Shown: positions 22,625-35,065, numbered from the stretch's first letter. The stretch is DNA of 64,000 bases from Bipolaris cookei (GCA_002286855.1 NRSV01000008.1:434001-498000), one strand, 5' to 3'. The notes: a model not told the origin generated them from the letters alone. Numbers and translations: made by a program.

Positions 22625-24426
22625 TCACCGTGCCCCTCTTCTCGTCGCTACCCGTGGTGCCATACCCGCGGCAATCTCCAACACCTCCAACAAGCCCAGC
22701 AGCCGTTCTGAGCACGCATGCAGTAATCCCTTTCCTTGTTCTTCCTCCTGCGCATTACCTCTCTTTCCCTTTACCGTGCCATAGACGCCCTGTCGTGCCT
22801 TAATTCCTGCTTCCATGGCGTCACGGAGTGCCTTTGTGGGTTCGAGGGCGTCATGATCCATCATGTATATGAAGAGCTGCTCTAGGATGAGAGAAATCTT
22901 GGCGTTTGCAGCGAAGCTCTGCGTTGACCCTTTGAGCGGAAGGAGCTTCTTTTCAAAGTGTTCTTGTGTGGGCAAGATGATAAAGTAATTTAGTGGTTTG
23001 CCGCTGATCAGGGGAGAGAGGAGGTTGGCATTGAAGGCGAATTGGATGCTATCGGGTAGCTTTATTGTGGGGAGGAGTGCTTGGAAGATGATGGTGGGTA
23101 ATCGGATGAAGTCTTCGAGGATGGTATCGCAGAGGTCAAATAGACGCGTAAAGGAGGTAGGTAGGGCTAGGGCTGCTTGTGCGAGCTGCTTTCTGTTAGT
23201 TGTTCTCGTACTGGAGAGTACAGGATACTCACGAGAGCTATGAGACGCTGTCGCAGCTCAATCGCATCATGTCCGCCCAAGTGTTCTATAGCATCTTGTA
23301 TGTTTTGGATACTCTTGTAGCCTTGAAACGCAGACGCTTCATCGGCATCCCCACTGTCCTCACCCTCGGATGCATCTTGCATATCGTCGTCGCTAGCATA
23401 GTCGGCAATGTCGCCCGTTTCAAAGTCGACCTTGCCGATTCGCTGTTCTTCATCCTTCTTCCGCTTGGGCTCTGCTGTTTCCTTGTCCCAAATCTCAGGA
23501 TACTCCTTGAGCGATTCAGGCATCCCCGTCGCGAGAATAGCCCTGATTACACGCCGCCTTCTGGCGCGATTCGTAGGCACAGACTCATCGCCGACGATAT
23601 AATGCCAAAGCAGACTCTCCTGAAAGAGAATTTCTGCGTCCACGTCGTCGTCTCTGCTCTGCCGGACACAGACTTCCCAGTCGGCTTCAAGAAAGTCCAG
23701 CATGACCACCAGCCATAGCTTCCATCGACTCCACCGCTTCTTATATACACACGCGCAGTTGAATGCCCAGCCCACAATATGCCAAAAGTCCTCCGCGCGG
23801 TACCACAAGCTCTTTTCATTAGTAGCATCGCCGGCTATGCGTTCAACATCTCCACCGGGCTCGGGCGAAGGACTTCCTCCACTCCTGTAACCTGGTGCGC
23901 GTCTCCTGTTGCGCTCTTCGGGGAAGCTAAAGGCCTTGCGTATGGTGGGGTATGCGGGGTCGTCTATGGTGGTGCGCATGCATTGCAGGTACTGTAGAGC
24001 GGCGTCTGCGCCTTTTATCGCATCACTTGACTGTGCCTTTGTTGTGTATTTGGGATCTATGACCAAGGAGGAGGCAAGGGCAATGTAGGCGGGCGGTGCG
24101 AGGTAGCCAACATAGGGTCGTGCAGGTGTCGAGATGCTGGTCCCAGCAGTGAGCAGGCTGTATAGTAGACCATAGCCGCTTACGTCTGGAGCAATTGTCA
24201 GTAGATTCCTCAATAATGTCTCCCGTCACACACATTGCCTGGCCTCAAGATAAGCTTTGGCATGGTTTGCAAGCTCATACGAGACTTGCTTGGTCGGCCG
24301 CCGTTGAGCACGTCGCGGACGAGCCGCTACAGCCTGAAGCGCTGGTAATGCTGCGCTGGAGTTGGCGGTGTTTGGAGGCAATTGAGAGGTTATGGGGGCA
24401 GAAGCAGGTGCCTTGAGTCGCGCCAT
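22625..24426 (-). CDS. Conserved-looking protein of unknown function, three exons
   Basis: Exons 24426-24234, 24185-23233 and 23188-22625 (introns 48 and 44 bp, both with good branch and acceptor sites) join into 569 codons with no lesion, so this is a real gene. The N-terminus is Ala/Pro-rich and basic, possibly targeting or disordered. The middle is rich in Trp (the region around AEDFWHIVGWAFNCAC and RWSRWKLWLVVMLDFLEADW), suggesting a folded helical core. A Ser/Asp/Glu-rich loop (YASDDDMQDASEGEDSG) follows a Lys/Arg cluster that could be a nuclear signal. The C-terminal exon is predicted helical. I do not recognise the family. Codon use and intron style look like those of the neighbouring housekeeping genes. 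Confidence 0.8.
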
Positions 24427-25894
24427 TGAGGCGATGCGGCATGAAGTAGAGACGATATGGGGGGTGCGGGGAGTCGGACGCGTTGGTTCACGTCGTCACG
24501 TGGGAGATGGCAAATTGAAATGTCGAAATCTCGTAACGCGCATCAGAGCCACAGTTTGGTTGAAGGCTCAGTGATGCATTGGAAAAGTGACGTATGGCGA
24601 AGCTTCTCTAACGAAAAGGATTCTGGGTTCTCTTCTACTGAATACAATCATTGGCGTGTTGGGTGCGCGTGCTACGAAACCACCAACGTTGCTACGCTTT
24701 TACAGGCATATTGGTGTAGACAACCATATCAATTCGCCGCCCGACATTTAAAACTGGAGTGAAGCTAGCAAGGCTGCATTGTTACCATATATGTAGTAGT
24801 AGTAGCTGCATGGCAGATGGATGTAAGCAAAAGTGTAGTCAGTTTACGTTTTTAATGTGTAAGTAAAGTCTAGAGCTGTGTATTCCGGGCAACAGGCTTG
24901 TCAGCAACGACATCGAGTTCGGCCATTCTTCATTGGGGCACAGCTCTGGGAGGCAGTGAGACGGGGCTTACGCTGTTGCACAGCAAACCGCTGACAGCGA
25001 TGGGGTTGACGGACAAAAGATGTAAATTCTGTTAAGCGGTGGTGACGCCGCGGGGAGGTTGCGGCGGAGCAGGGAAGCTGGCGCATGTTGGTAGTGCTAG
25101 TGTGTTTGCGAGGCAGGAAAAAGCGGGACTGGTTGGCGACGATCCGCAGCGGTTGTGTTTGGGCGCTGCATGGCCGTGACACTTTCCGGGAAGGCGCGAC
25201 TGGCAACGGGCAACAAGTGGCAAGCTTGCACCTGGCACCTCGCACAGATGACATCACCACAGCCAACACCGGGCAGTCGTCGCCCTCGAATGCTCCCGTC
25301 AATAACATCAATAATAGCGGAGAAGGAGAAGGAGAAGAAGAGGGAGAAGGAGAAGAAGAGGGAGAAGGAGAAGAAAAAAAGGCGGCTGAGTAGAAGACAA
25401 AGACTGGCCGGGGCTTTCTTGGAGCGTGGCCGAGCAATGAAACCCGGGCTTGGCCGTGTTTGACACTGGGGCAGGCACAAGTATTTGATGGGTCGCTCCA
25501 CTTCCCCCTGGCAACACCCCTACTTGCTCTAGTCTACACAGCCCACCCAGCCCCAGCCCGCAAGGTCCACGGCGCCAACACGTCGTCATCGCAACCCGTC
25601 GCAGCACACGGCTCATCAAAGCCAGGGCGGCTCTCGCTCGGCCCATCTCTTCTCCTCTTGATATGTAATTGCCCGAACACGCTCGGCCTTCCTCTTTTCC
25701 TGCCTACCTGCCTACCTGCCTCCTCCCTTCAACCACGGATCATCCGCCAGTACCAGTAGCTCAAGCCTCTCCCCGGCCAATTGCCGAGCTTGCTTCTCCC
25801 GCTACTCTACACACCACTGAGCTTGGCTGTCGACAGCTCATATACTGCAAGCCCTGCCGCCCGCCTGCCCATCTGACTCTTCTCCTACGAAGCA
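24427..25894. other. Long upstream region of the Ca2+/H+ exchanger
   Basis: No gene supported. It contains a GAGAAGGAGAAG-type purine tract at about 25316-25378, which creates spurious Lys/Glu and Pro/Ser open frames. The right half is C-rich, as in promoters and 5' leaders of strongly expressed fungal genes. Confidence 0.5.
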
Positions 25895-27557
25895 ATGAGT
25901 GAGTGTCCCCGGCTCTTTTGACCTGTTTTTTCCTTATACCCCCCGCTGTGTGAGTTGGCCCGATTGTGCTGCATTGCCTATCAACTCAACTCTAGCTTTA
26001 CCCGCCCACAGCTCGCCGCTGCGCCTCATACCAAGCAGCGCACTATCACCAACCTTCCTTCCTCGTGCGCTTCTTATCCCATCGTCACACACCGCATCGC
26101 TAACCCGTCGGCCTTGGCAGAAGACATAAAGCGACACTTCCACCGCCACGGTCGCGCGCCCAGTTATCCCCAACAGCCTGCCATGCCCCAGCCTGCCAAT
26201 GGCCGCTTTCACGATGAGCACACCCCGCTCATCGGTCGCACCCAAAACTATGCAGACGAGTCGCGCGTCAAGACGCTGCCCAAGCACGTCCTGCACCTCA
26301 TCTACGCCACCCTTGCCAGCAACTATGTCAACGTCTTGCTCGTCTTCGTCCCCATCGGCATCGTCGCCGGCGCCTTGTCCTGGAACCCTACCGTCGTCTT
26401 CATCCTCAACTTCATCGCAATCATCCCTCTCGCCGCCCTTCTGAGTTTCGCCACCGAGGAGCTCTCCGCCAAGCTCGGTCAAACCCTTGGTGGTTTGATG
26501 AATGCGACGTTTGGAAATGCCGTCGAGCTTATTGTACGTGCGCCCGCATTTGATGGCCCCTTGCGATCGCTAACCCAAACAGGTCTCCATCGTTGCCCTC
26601 AGGCAGGGTGAGATTCGAGTTGTCCAGGCCAGCATGCTCGGCAGTATCCTGTCAAACATTCTTCTTGTACGTCGCGCGTCGTAGATCCAGCCCAACTCCT
26701 TTTTGACTGATTTCCAGGTGCTTGGATGCTGCTTCCTCGCTGCTGGCATTAGAGAGCGCGAAAGTCGTTTCAATGAGACTGTCGCATCTACCATGTCGTC
26801 GCTCATGGCCGTCGCCTCCGCCTCACTCATCATCCCTGCTACCCTCTACGCAGTCATGCATAGCGACAACAAAAAGGGCGACCTTGAGACGGACCAGAAC
26901 ATCCTTGTCCTCTCCCACGGCACCTCAATCATCCTTCTCATCATCTACGTCCTCTACCTCTACTTTCAACTCTACTCGCACCACAGCCTCTTTGCTGACG
27001 TGGAGGCCCAAGAAGGCGAGGACCAGGAAGAGCCCGAGATTCTCTCGCCCAAGGCTGCTGGTGTTGCCTTGGTCGTCGTCACCATTCTTGTCGCCATCTG
27101 CGCTGAGTACCTCGTTGACAGCATCGACTCGATTGTTGAATCAGCGCATATTAGCAAGACATTTGTTGGTCTCATTTTGATCCCAATTGTCGGAAACGCC
27201 GCCGAACACGTCACAGCCGTCGTTGTCGCCTACAAGGGCAAGATGGATCTAGCTATCAATGTGGCTATTGGATCCTCTATGCAAATTGCCCTCTTCGTCA
27301 CCCCCTTCCTTGTCATCCTCGGCTGGATCATCCACCAACCCATGACTCTCCACTTCCAGGGTTTCGAGACGATGATCTTCTTCATCTCAGTCCTGATTGT
27401 CAACTACCTGATTCAGGATGGAAAGAGCAACTATCTCGAGGGCGCCATGTGCATTGCCATTTACGCCATCATTGCTCTCGCTTTTTACATTTATCCTGAT
27501 GACGCTGCCGGCAACATCACCAACGAAGTTATCAGGCGCTTCTTTGCTACGAGCTAG
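25895..27557 (+). CDS. Vacuolar Ca2+/H+ exchanger (CAX/VCX1 family)
   Basis: Proton-driven Ca2+ antiporter that loads the vacuole with cytosolic calcium. Exons are 25895-25898, 26121-26533, 26583-26666 and 26718-27557, giving 446 codons. The four-base first exon (ATG plus A) is supported by a strong GTGAGT donor and by a CTAAC branch point 20 bp before the acceptor at 26120. The first intron is long (222 bp); the others are 49 and 51 bp. About 11 hydrophobic segments are visible. The two CAX signature regions are present: NATFGNAVELIVSIVAL with the following QASMLGSILSN, and PIVGNAAEHVTAVVVAY with GSSMQIALFVTP. Both carry the GNA-E acidic motif used in Ca2+ transport. An acidic loop (QEGEDQEEPE) separates the two halves, as in VCX1. 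Translation could instead begin at an in-frame ATG within exon 2. Confidence 0.93.
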
Positions 27558-28457
27558 ATCACGACCCTTTTTTTTAACACCCCTTTTTCGGCTTCACCTT
27601 TGAGCGTGCATGTCGCCCGCAAGCCAGGCCCATTTACGCGCTCGCTGCTGAGAGCAACCCCCATTTCCTTGTGTTTGTGTACAAAAAGACAGTAAATTGT
27701 AGTCTATACCTTCTTATGATTAATTTTGCACGTCTGTTATTTCCTATGTGTTGTTTTTTTCCTTTGTACGTTGGTGGTTATCCTGTAGTTCTTTTTCCCT
27801 GTACGAGTATCTGTGGGGCGGTGCAGCTAGTCTTGGCGTTTTCTCTACTTGTGGCAGTGCTGCGGGAACAAGCGAAGTGTGGCTGATCTCGATTTTTTGA
27901 TCCGTGCACCACCCGATCGTCGGGCCTATCAGTGCATCAGGGTGGGGATCGGGCTATAGTCGTCTGAGCTGTGCACAAAGTTAAACATGTCGGAAAAAAA
28001 TAAAGAGAAAATGCTTAAAGAAACGTCATCATGGTCCTTCTGCCTTTCTGCGCCATGCTCTGGGTAGGCTCCATCTTTCATTCGGCCATTCATACATACG
28101 AATACTCTCGGACCATCGGAGTCTCTCGGGCTTCGGGCAATCAATTGGTCATCTCTGTCGCCCGCCAGCCATTCACGCCAATCCTCTCCTTCCCTGTTCC
28201 ACTCATCTTACTTCGCTCTCACTCCACCCCATCCAATTCGCCTCATTTCTTGTGCCATCACTTGTCCTCCCTTTGCAAATTCGCTCAGTGCCACTGCCCA
28301 CACAAGATACCACGTACGACTCGCCCCAGCATCGATCCACTGCTCGTCCCAGAAGCCGTCAATTCCATCGCGGAAAAACGCATAGCTGGCCTTGGGATTT
28401 ATAATAGCTAGATTGGCATAGAGAACAGATCGCCACCCTCCTGTTTTTTATGCAAGT
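27558..28457. other. Intergenic region between convergent genes
   Basis: Probable 3' ends of the exchanger and the GH81 gene. No gene recognised inside. Confidence 0.5.
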
Positions 28458-30864
28458 CTATGCATTAACAAACACAATCTTGACAGACATGATATAGGAG
28501 TGTAGAAGGGGATTATCTTTCTCACCATCTACATTAGCCTTTCCATGGCTGAAAAACTTGTCCCATTCTTCCTTGGCAAATGCCCGCGGACGGATCAGCG
28601 ATGTTGCCGGCGTAATGGGCGCCATGTGGATACCATGGACAAGTTCGGGCGCGAGTCCAAAATATGCTTTTGCAGAACAACTGTCAGCGATTCGTACTTT
28701 CTGCACGTTGCCTGATTTTCCTTGACAATTCATCTTCCTCTCCTGGAGTGCAGTTTACAGCAAATGCACATGGTGCTGTGTCGCGCATACGTACTTGCAT
28801 GATCTACTCTGTTCTCAAACAAAATACCACACACCTTGTTCTGCACATACCGTGCCGGATGGTTCCGGTTCCCCATCTGCAGGTAAATGTATGTGTTGTA
28901 CGACCGTGCCTGAATAGCCTGCATCAGATTGCCTGCATCAGTTTGTGCACTTTCGTTAGTCCGATTTTTCTTCATTGCTCAGATGGAAGAAACGAACCTC
29001 TCCTCTCCATGTTTGCATCACCGATGATTTTTCCCCACATCTTCATCGCAAAGCTAGAGAATGCGTCTTCTCCAGTGCTCTCCATGTCTTTGCCATCGGC
29101 ACTCTCGAACAAACCTTTTGCCCAACTGTGGCCATGCCACCAGTCAAACGCTCGGAAAAATGGGTAGTCTCGGCTACTGTAGTCGCTTTCCGCAAAGTCC
29201 TTGACTAGCATGTTTGTCCATGCCTTGTTATCACCTTGATACACCCACTCCGGATCCAGGTACCCAATAACAGCAGCTGTGTAGATGAAATATGCATAGT
29301 GAAAGTGATGGTCATTGTAGTATGTGTTTCCAAAGTCAGCCGACGAATCTGTGAAGCCGGCTGATGAAACGACGCCTTTCCAACTGTCATCATAACAAAG
29401 CGCGTACCGTTGTTGGTTCTCGACGTACTTGGAAAACTCTAGTTTGATTTTATTTAGGCCAGCGGTAGCAATTGCATCATAGCCCAGAATATCTTTGATG
29501 ACCCACAAGATAGTGGCAAATTTGGCAAAGGCTTTACCTGCGTAGTACATTGTCTCTTGAGGTATACGCTCCGTCATTGCACGGCGCAGGTCGCGCTCCG
29601 CTACTGCTGTGATGAAGGCGAGCACTTCGGGCGGGTAGCGTACGTTGGTGTTGAAGGCCAAAGTAGGATTCCACGGTCCAAAATGCATAGTAACGGGCAT
29701 GTTGGGCTCGACGAAAGTCAGGTGGTCAGCCCATACAGCTGTTGCCATACCTTTAGTCGACGTACGTAGTTGTAGATTGGTGATTTGCTTTCGCATGTCC
29801 GGATCCAGAGACTGTATGTGATGTGGTAAAACGAACATGAGTAATGGAGAACGACCGATCTTGGTATACCTGAAAGTGTAACTGCCTTTGCTGTCTTGGG
29901 CAACAGCACTGAGCTTAGCCTCGCAAACGAATGCACCGCACGCGCGGTCGTACATCACTTCTCCTTCATTTCCTAGTGGGTTCTTTGCTACTTGAATGGT
30001 TCCCTTGAAACCTGGCGGACCGAGCAACGTGTTTTTGTTAAGCATTCGGAAATTCGCCGCGTCATAATCGATATCGACTATCGGATTGACATACACGACC
30101 CAGCGGTAGCCATTCTTGTCGTTGAGACGATACTTGACTGTCCGCCCTAGCAGTATTGGCCCGGTCATGTCCACGAAACCTCGGCGACCCGTGTGAAGCA
30201 TCGGTGTCGCATTTCTATATCCAGCTGTGACAAAGCTCATTCCTTGTACAACCGGAAAAGTAATCTTTGGCTCATGTGGAATTGAACGGGCTCCAAGATT
30301 GATATTGACAGAGAAGGGGAGGTGCGTATCAGTAGTGAGCATGGTTCGAGCATCAAGTTCGACCGCCGTGAGGACAATGTGTTGCTTGTGTGGTGGATTG
30401 ACATAGCTGTTGGCAGGCTCGCCATGTTCGAATACCAAATCAGTTTCCTCGATATGGCTCACACACATACCCCATGTGTGTACCATGCCTGGCTCCGCAA
30501 GGCCTTTGCCCCACCAAAGGCTGTATGGATGTGTCCATATTGGCTGATTTTGTTTTCCGAGAAACGTATTGGCATAGAACTTGTTTGTATGCAAGGTTCT
30601 CATGTCGTCATCCTCCACTCCTTTCCTAGGCACTGGATGGTGACGGCCGATTGGAATTTGTGGGAGTATGTCATCTTCTTGTATCTTCGTGAAGATGTCG
30701 TTGGGTGTAGTATCTTCTGCCATGCCTGATGCGTCATAACCAAAGGAGCTTCTGATACTTTGACGGGCAGAGCGCCAAGGTCCTAATCGTGACCGTGACT
30801 CTTTCTTGGTAGGGTGCGGAGTTTGTGAGGGCGGGTCGGTCGGTCGTGACTGGGTTGGGCCCAT
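28458..30864 (-). CDS. GH81 endo-1,3-beta-glucanase
   Basis: Hydrolyses internal beta-1,3-glucan bonds, the main cell-wall polymer, with likely roles in wall remodelling or septum/spore separation. Exons 30864-28998, 28932-28795 and 28666-28458 join into 737 codons. The second intron, inferred as 128 bp, is needed to connect VDHAT to YFGLAPELVHGIHMAPITP, a highly typical GH81 stretch. Other signatures are NKFYANTFLG near the start and CYDDSWKGVVSS followed by DFGNTYYNDHHFHYAYF in the catalytic core. There is no signal peptide: the N-terminus is Pro/Ser/Arg-rich and polar, so the protein may be cytosolic like yeast Acf2/Eng2 rather than secreted like Eng1. An upstream exon with a secretion signal cannot be excluded. 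Confidence 0.92.
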
Positions 30865-31404
30865 GTAAACCTATTGTAAAACACCTCACAGGCTGCAGAG
30901 CTGTCGGTGTGAATGTCTAGGAACGAAAAAGGCTTGTTTTAGTGAATAAGTCGAGGTATGAATAGTGCTCTAGGAAACAGTGGAAATTAATTAGGACAGT
31001 AGTGTTGCCAAGAGTGCACATAGAGAAGAAAACAACAAAAGGTACTGGGGCAATTGCAGTGTTAGGAAAGAGCTCGAATGATGGTAAGACTTACCCGATA
31101 GCTGCCATGAGATTTGCGCATTTGTGCGGTGGGAGGTTGATCCGTCAGTAATCCTATCCAAGAGGTACCAGGACCTTTTGAATATTGGATTGACCATCGA
31201 GAGAGATTAAGAAAACGGAGAGCATGAGTTTGTTTAGGTGTGATGTTAATTCCTTCCTCACAGTCCAACGGGGCTTCCCTTACAATTGGGCACGTGATAA
31301 CTGAGTTCCGTCCGATACTATAACAGGTGAAAGATACAAAGTGACAAAATGACAATGAAATATCCAATTGACTATATAAAACAAGAAAAACTATTTTACC
31401 TCGC
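30865..31404. other. Intergenic region
   Basis: 5' region of the GH81 gene and 3' region of UTP14. A leader intron of the GH81 gene is possible here, but no extra coding exon is evident. Confidence 0.45.
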
Positions 31405-34398
31405 TTATATTAGCGGTTTTCGTAGCGGCTTGATGATACCCTGTTTGACGATAACCCTCGGCCTCGTGACATCCTGGTGCGTCTTCTTGGTGACCCATTC
31501 CTTGCCCTTTGGCACCCGCAAGCTTCTTTCATACTGCTCCCTATTCTCAAATGGGAATGGCAATTGGCTGGCCATATATTTGGTATTAGGCTTGACCCTT
31601 CTCTCATTGATGATGACCTTGTCCAACTTCTTATCCTTGCGCTTGGCGGCGTCGATACCAGGCTTGTGGGTTACGGTTTTGGCACCGATATTTCGCTTTT
31701 TCTCAGCTTTTGACATGCCTTCTCCGGTCCAGGCACCCCAACCAGGAAGGATGGAAGTGGTCTCCGTGGCCTCCTCCTCAGCGATGGTAGCTTTCTTCTC
31801 AGCATCGAACTCAGCGACTACGTCGTCACCCGCAAAGCCTTTAGCTGTCAGAGCCTGGTTGCGCATGACAATGTCAAGGTCAATGCCCTCGTTTTCAATA
31901 TCACCATCGTTCTGATCTTCATCGTCGTCTTGGCCACCCAGCACGGTTGCCCAGCCATCATCATCAGCGGCAGTAACGCGCTGCTTGAGGAAATTGTCCA
32001 CCTTGGTTTCCTGGGGCTTCTCTGCCTGTTTTGGTTTTTTCTGTGCCTTTGCTTTCGCAGCTGATTTTGACGCGACGACGGTCTGCTCTTGAACCACAGG
32101 CTTCGAAACTTCTGTAACAGGGAAAAGCTCGGGTTCCTTTGGTGCCTTCTTCTCCTTCTTCGCCTTGACTAAGAAAGGGTTAGAAGTGCCATTCTCATTC
32201 TCGGTTGTTTGCGCTGGTGCAGCATTGCGCTCCTTGCGTGTACCGTTAGAGAGACTACTGATGCCATTTCTCTTCGGTGCGGAAGACTTGTTCAAGGGTG
32301 GCTCTGGTGCAGAATCTTCGTCCTTTGTGGTAGGCTGCTCATCGTCTGACCCAGCATGCTCCTCAAACTCGCTGTGACCGATTTGTATTGCTGGAGCGGC
32401 GACATTGCCATTAGGTCCATATCTCCATCGTCCAGCCTTGGTTACATTCGCATCAATCTCGTCTTCATCACTGTCTTCGCCAGCAAGCTCTCGGCGGATG
32501 CGCTCAACAGCCTCATCATTCTCCGCACGTCTGGCAGCTTCTGACCTTTGCATAAAGGCCATTGCTCCCAACTTGGATTTCCCAATTGAAAATGGGTTCT
32601 CCTTGAGCTTCCCAAGGGATTTTTGAAGTGCATCTTCATCAGACTGCTCGTTGTCTTCGCTTTCCTCATCGCTCGGTATATCAGAGCCCTCTTCGTCGTC
32701 GCGGATAGTCTTGCCCTCGACGCGGCGACGAAGCTCCTCGTTGCGTCTAGCCATTTCTGTCACACCATCAAGTGCATCTTGGTCCCATGCTGCTCGTCCT
32801 GTAGCCTTGATGCCCTTAGCCCATTTGCTCTCGCGATGTTTGGCACCCATGCGCTCCTCAGCACGTCGGCGATCGTTATACTCGCGCTCTTCCTCGGAAA
32901 GATCAACACCGTCCGCCTTGAGTTGCTCTCGCTCCCTCTCCAACATCTTTTCGCGTTCCTTTCGGTGCACGCGGCGGTAGGCCTTGCTCTTGATTTTCTT
33001 GATACGCTTGGCGCGAACCTCCTCGCGGAAGAGTAGCTCGCGCTGCATGCGCAATTCAGCACGTCGCTTGAGGACTTCTTCTACGGGGAGCTTGTTCGTT
33101 TGGAGCTCCTCCCACTTCTGTAACTTTTCCTCGTCTTCCTTGCCGTTGGACAAGCCACTTTGCTGGAGGATTGACTGGATGGTGCTTTCGAGGTCGTTTG
33201 CAGGAGCAGCAGTTGTGGTGGGCTGGAGAGTCTTCTCTCCCGTAGGCTCGCCCCCGCTGGCATTTTGTAGAGGGAACATGAGATGCTCAGCGCGGCGGTT
33301 GCGCTTGATCGTGTCCGTCCACCTTTCGAGAGTTTCATTTGCTTTGGCGTTGGCAGCGGCACGGTCAAGCTTGTCTTGTGCTCGCTTTGGTAGAGGCGCA
33401 TCCAGCTTCCGCGCAATGTCGTTACGTTTTGACTTGTCGTCTTCGAGTAGTTTGAGCGCTTTCTTCTTCTCTGCGGCTGCGACCTTGGGTTTAAGGCTGA
33501 GTAGGTCTACCTTTCTCGCAACACCAAATTCGTCTGGTGCAGCAGACTCGTGAACCTCGACTCTCTTGCCCTTGGGCTTCCCATCTTCGTTGGATGCCAG
33601 GGATGAGATCAAGTCTTGTAGTTGTGCCTGTCGATCATCGGCGTCGTCGCTCTCGTCGTCAGAGAAAGACTCAAATTCATTGTCTGATCCCATGACATCG
33701 TCCTCGCTTGGCTCTTCGTCGCTGTCACCGGATGCTGAAGCGCGCTTCTTCTGTTTGTTCTTCTCTCTCCGCTCCTCTGCCTCATCCTCCTCATACTGAT
33801 CCAGCGCGGTTGCCAAGTCAATAGCATCCTCACCCAGATCGTCTTCGTCATAATCCTCCTCACCATCTGCACTGTCGCCCTCGTCCAGATCAATGTCGCC
33901 ATCCTCATCTTGCAGATCCTGCTGTCTCTTGGACTTTTTCGGCTTGTTCTTTTGGCTCTTTGAGCTGCCACGGAATGTATAGCCCTCGAACCTTTCTTCG
34001 TCACTATCGCCAAAGGCTTCGTCAGAGTCTATACTGTCGTCGCTATCGTCGTTGTCGACGTGGCCCATTTGCCAGGTATTGCCCTCCGAGTCGCTGCCTT
34101 CGTCGTAACTCTCATCGCCTGTTCTCCTCTTTCGCCTCTTGGGGCCCTCATCTTCGTCTTCGTCCTCATCTTCTTCATTTTCTTCATCGTTGTCGCGCGC
34201 TCGCTTCCGGTTGAAAGCGGGGTCAAATTCGCCCAGGCGGTTCTTGCGAATCTTTGGGCTATCCAGATTCTCGTGCTCGGCTATGGCATAGGCGTCAAGG
34301 GCGCGCTTTTGCGCCTTCTTGGGGTTTCGCACATTCGAATGACCTTTTGAAGAAGAGCCTCCGCTCTGAATTGAGCTTCTTGCAATGCGAGGCGGCAT
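31405..34398 (-). CDS. UTP14: U3 snoRNP / small-subunit processome protein Utp14
   Basis: Nucleolar component of the SSU processome, needed for 18S rRNA maturation; in yeast it activates the helicase Dhr1. A single uninterrupted exon of 997 codons starts at MPPRIARSSIQ (34398). The open frame continues 64 codons further upstream, but that part overlaps the divergent promoter and does not look conserved. Features in order are a basic N-terminus, long Asp/Glu/Ser tracts (about residues 70-270), Lys/Arg-rich coiled segments (KSKAYRRVHRKEREKMLERE), the Utp14 signature LPGWGAWTGEG, and the conserved C-terminus (NTKYMASQLPFPFENREQYE, then TRPRVIVKQGIIKP). Divergent from MRPL27, 191 bp apart. Confidence 0.95.
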   Translation of the reverse strand: MPPRIARSSIQSGGSSSKGHSNVRNPKKAQKRALDAYAIAEHENLDSPKIRKNRLGEFDPAFNRKRARDNDEENEEDEDEDEDEGPKRRKRRTGDESYDEGSDSEGNTWQMGHVDNDDSDDSIDSDEAFGDSDEERFEGYTFRGSSKSQKNKPKKSKRQQDLQDEDGDIDLDEGDSADGEEDYDEDDLGEDAIDLATALDQYEEDEAEERREKNKQKKRASASGDSDEEPSEDDVMGSDNEFESFSDDESDDADDRQAQLQDLISSLASNEDGKPKGKRVEVHESAAPDEFGVARKVDLLSLKPKVAAAEKKKALKLLEDDKSKRNDIARKLDAPLPKRAQDKLDRAAANAKANETLERWTDTIKRNRRAEHLMFPLQNASGGEPTGEKTLQPTTTAAPANDLESTIQSILQQSGLSNGKEDEEKLQKWEELQTNKLPVEEVLKRRAELRMQRELLFREEVRAKRIKKIKSKAYRRVHRKEREKMLEREREQLKADGVDLSEEEREYNDRRRAEERMGAKHRESKWAKGIKATGRAAWDQDALDGVTEMARRNEELRRRVEGKTIRDDEEGSDIPSDEESEDNEQSDEDALQKSLGKLKENPFSIGKSKLGAMAFMQRSEAARRAENDEAVERIRRELAGEDSDEDEIDANVTKAGRWRYGPNGNVAAPAIQIGHSEFEEHAGSDDEQPTTKDEDSAPEPPLNKSSAPKRNGISSLSNGTRKERNAAPAQTTENENGTSNPFLVKAKKEKKAPKEPELFPVTEVSKPVVQEQTVVASKSAAKAKAQKKPKQAEKPQETKVDNFLKQRVTAADDDGWATVLGGQDDDEDQNDGDIENEGIDLDIVMRNQALTAKGFAGDDVVAEFDAEKKATIAEEEATETTSILPGWGAWTGEGMSKAEKKRNIGAKTVTHKPGIDAAKRKDKKLDKVIINERRVKPNTKYMASQLPFPFENREQYERSLRVPKGKEWVTKKTHQDVTRPRVIVKQGIIKPLRKPLI

Positions 34399-34589
34399 CT
34401 TGGTGTTGTGGTGGTGGTGAAGGTCGCTGGGGCGGGCAAATCCAAAAGTCGAAATCTTGGCCGCACTTTTTTCGAGTCTTGGTCCGTGCCACCTCCGCGC
34501 GAACTCCGCAGCGTCCATCAACCTCTGCGCATACCAACGTCGCTTTGGCATTGCTCGCTTCATCACACACCGACGAGCGGACCGCCGCA
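34399..34589. promoter_or_regulatory. Divergent promoter of UTP14 and MRPL27
   Basis: Only 191 bp separate the two start codons on opposite strands, so regulatory elements must be shared or interleaved. Pairing a ribosome-assembly gene with a mitochondrial ribosomal protein suggests coordinate growth-linked expression (inference). Confidence 0.6.
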
Positions 34590-35065
34590 ATGTTCAAGCC
34601 CACTACCTCTCTGCAGAAGATGCTGCGGCGTCTGCCGCTCTCCTCGAAACAGGCCGGCAAGGAATACTACAAGGGAAACCGCGTGGGGTCCATGGGCACA
34701 ATCAACAAATACGGCAACTTCACACCAGACTGGAGTAAGATACGGACATATGTGTATCCGATACATGGCACCAAGAACAGTGAGGTGTGTGTAAAAAGGC
34801 GCAGGGTTATGTCTGGGTAGTGCGCAATAGACAGTGGGCTGACAATGAGTAGTTGACACCTTTTGTGGATGCAAGCCTAGAGAAAGTACGAGATTTGGAC
34901 TCGGGTACAGCACAAAACTATCCTAAGCGCTTCACCGGAGAGGACTACCTGAGGGCTTGGAAGATGTTGGGTGGACATGATATTGTGGAGACTGCGGATA
35001 GTGCATCGGATTCGAGCAGAAATATACCCACGCCTTTCGAGGAACGACCTGCGACAAAATCATGA
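34590..35065 (+). CDS. MRPL27: Mitochondrial large-subunit ribosomal protein L27 (mL41 type)
   Basis: Component of the mitochondrial 54S ribosomal subunit. Exons 34590-34784 and 34853-35065 (68-bp intron) encode 135 residues. MFKPTTSLQKMLRRLPLSSK is a basic, Ser/Leu-rich mitochondrial targeting region. The family core follows: AGKEYYKGNRVGSMGTINKYG and then DWSKIRTYVYP. The second exon has LTPFVDASLEKVRD and RFTGEDYLRAWK. Length and layout match fungal MRP-L27. It is convergent with COQ3, whose stop is about 250 bp away. Confidence 0.9.

Noticed and set aside
24901..25646. Overlapping Pro/Ser- and Lys/Glu-rich open frames on both strands
   Set aside because: They come from the purine-rich simple repeat near 25316-25378 and GC-rich promoter DNA; no start, domain or splice support.
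34399..34590. 64-codon N-terminal extension of UTP14
   Set aside because: It spans the whole divergent promoter up to the MRPL27 ATG and is compositionally unlike the protein; MPPRIARSS is the natural start.
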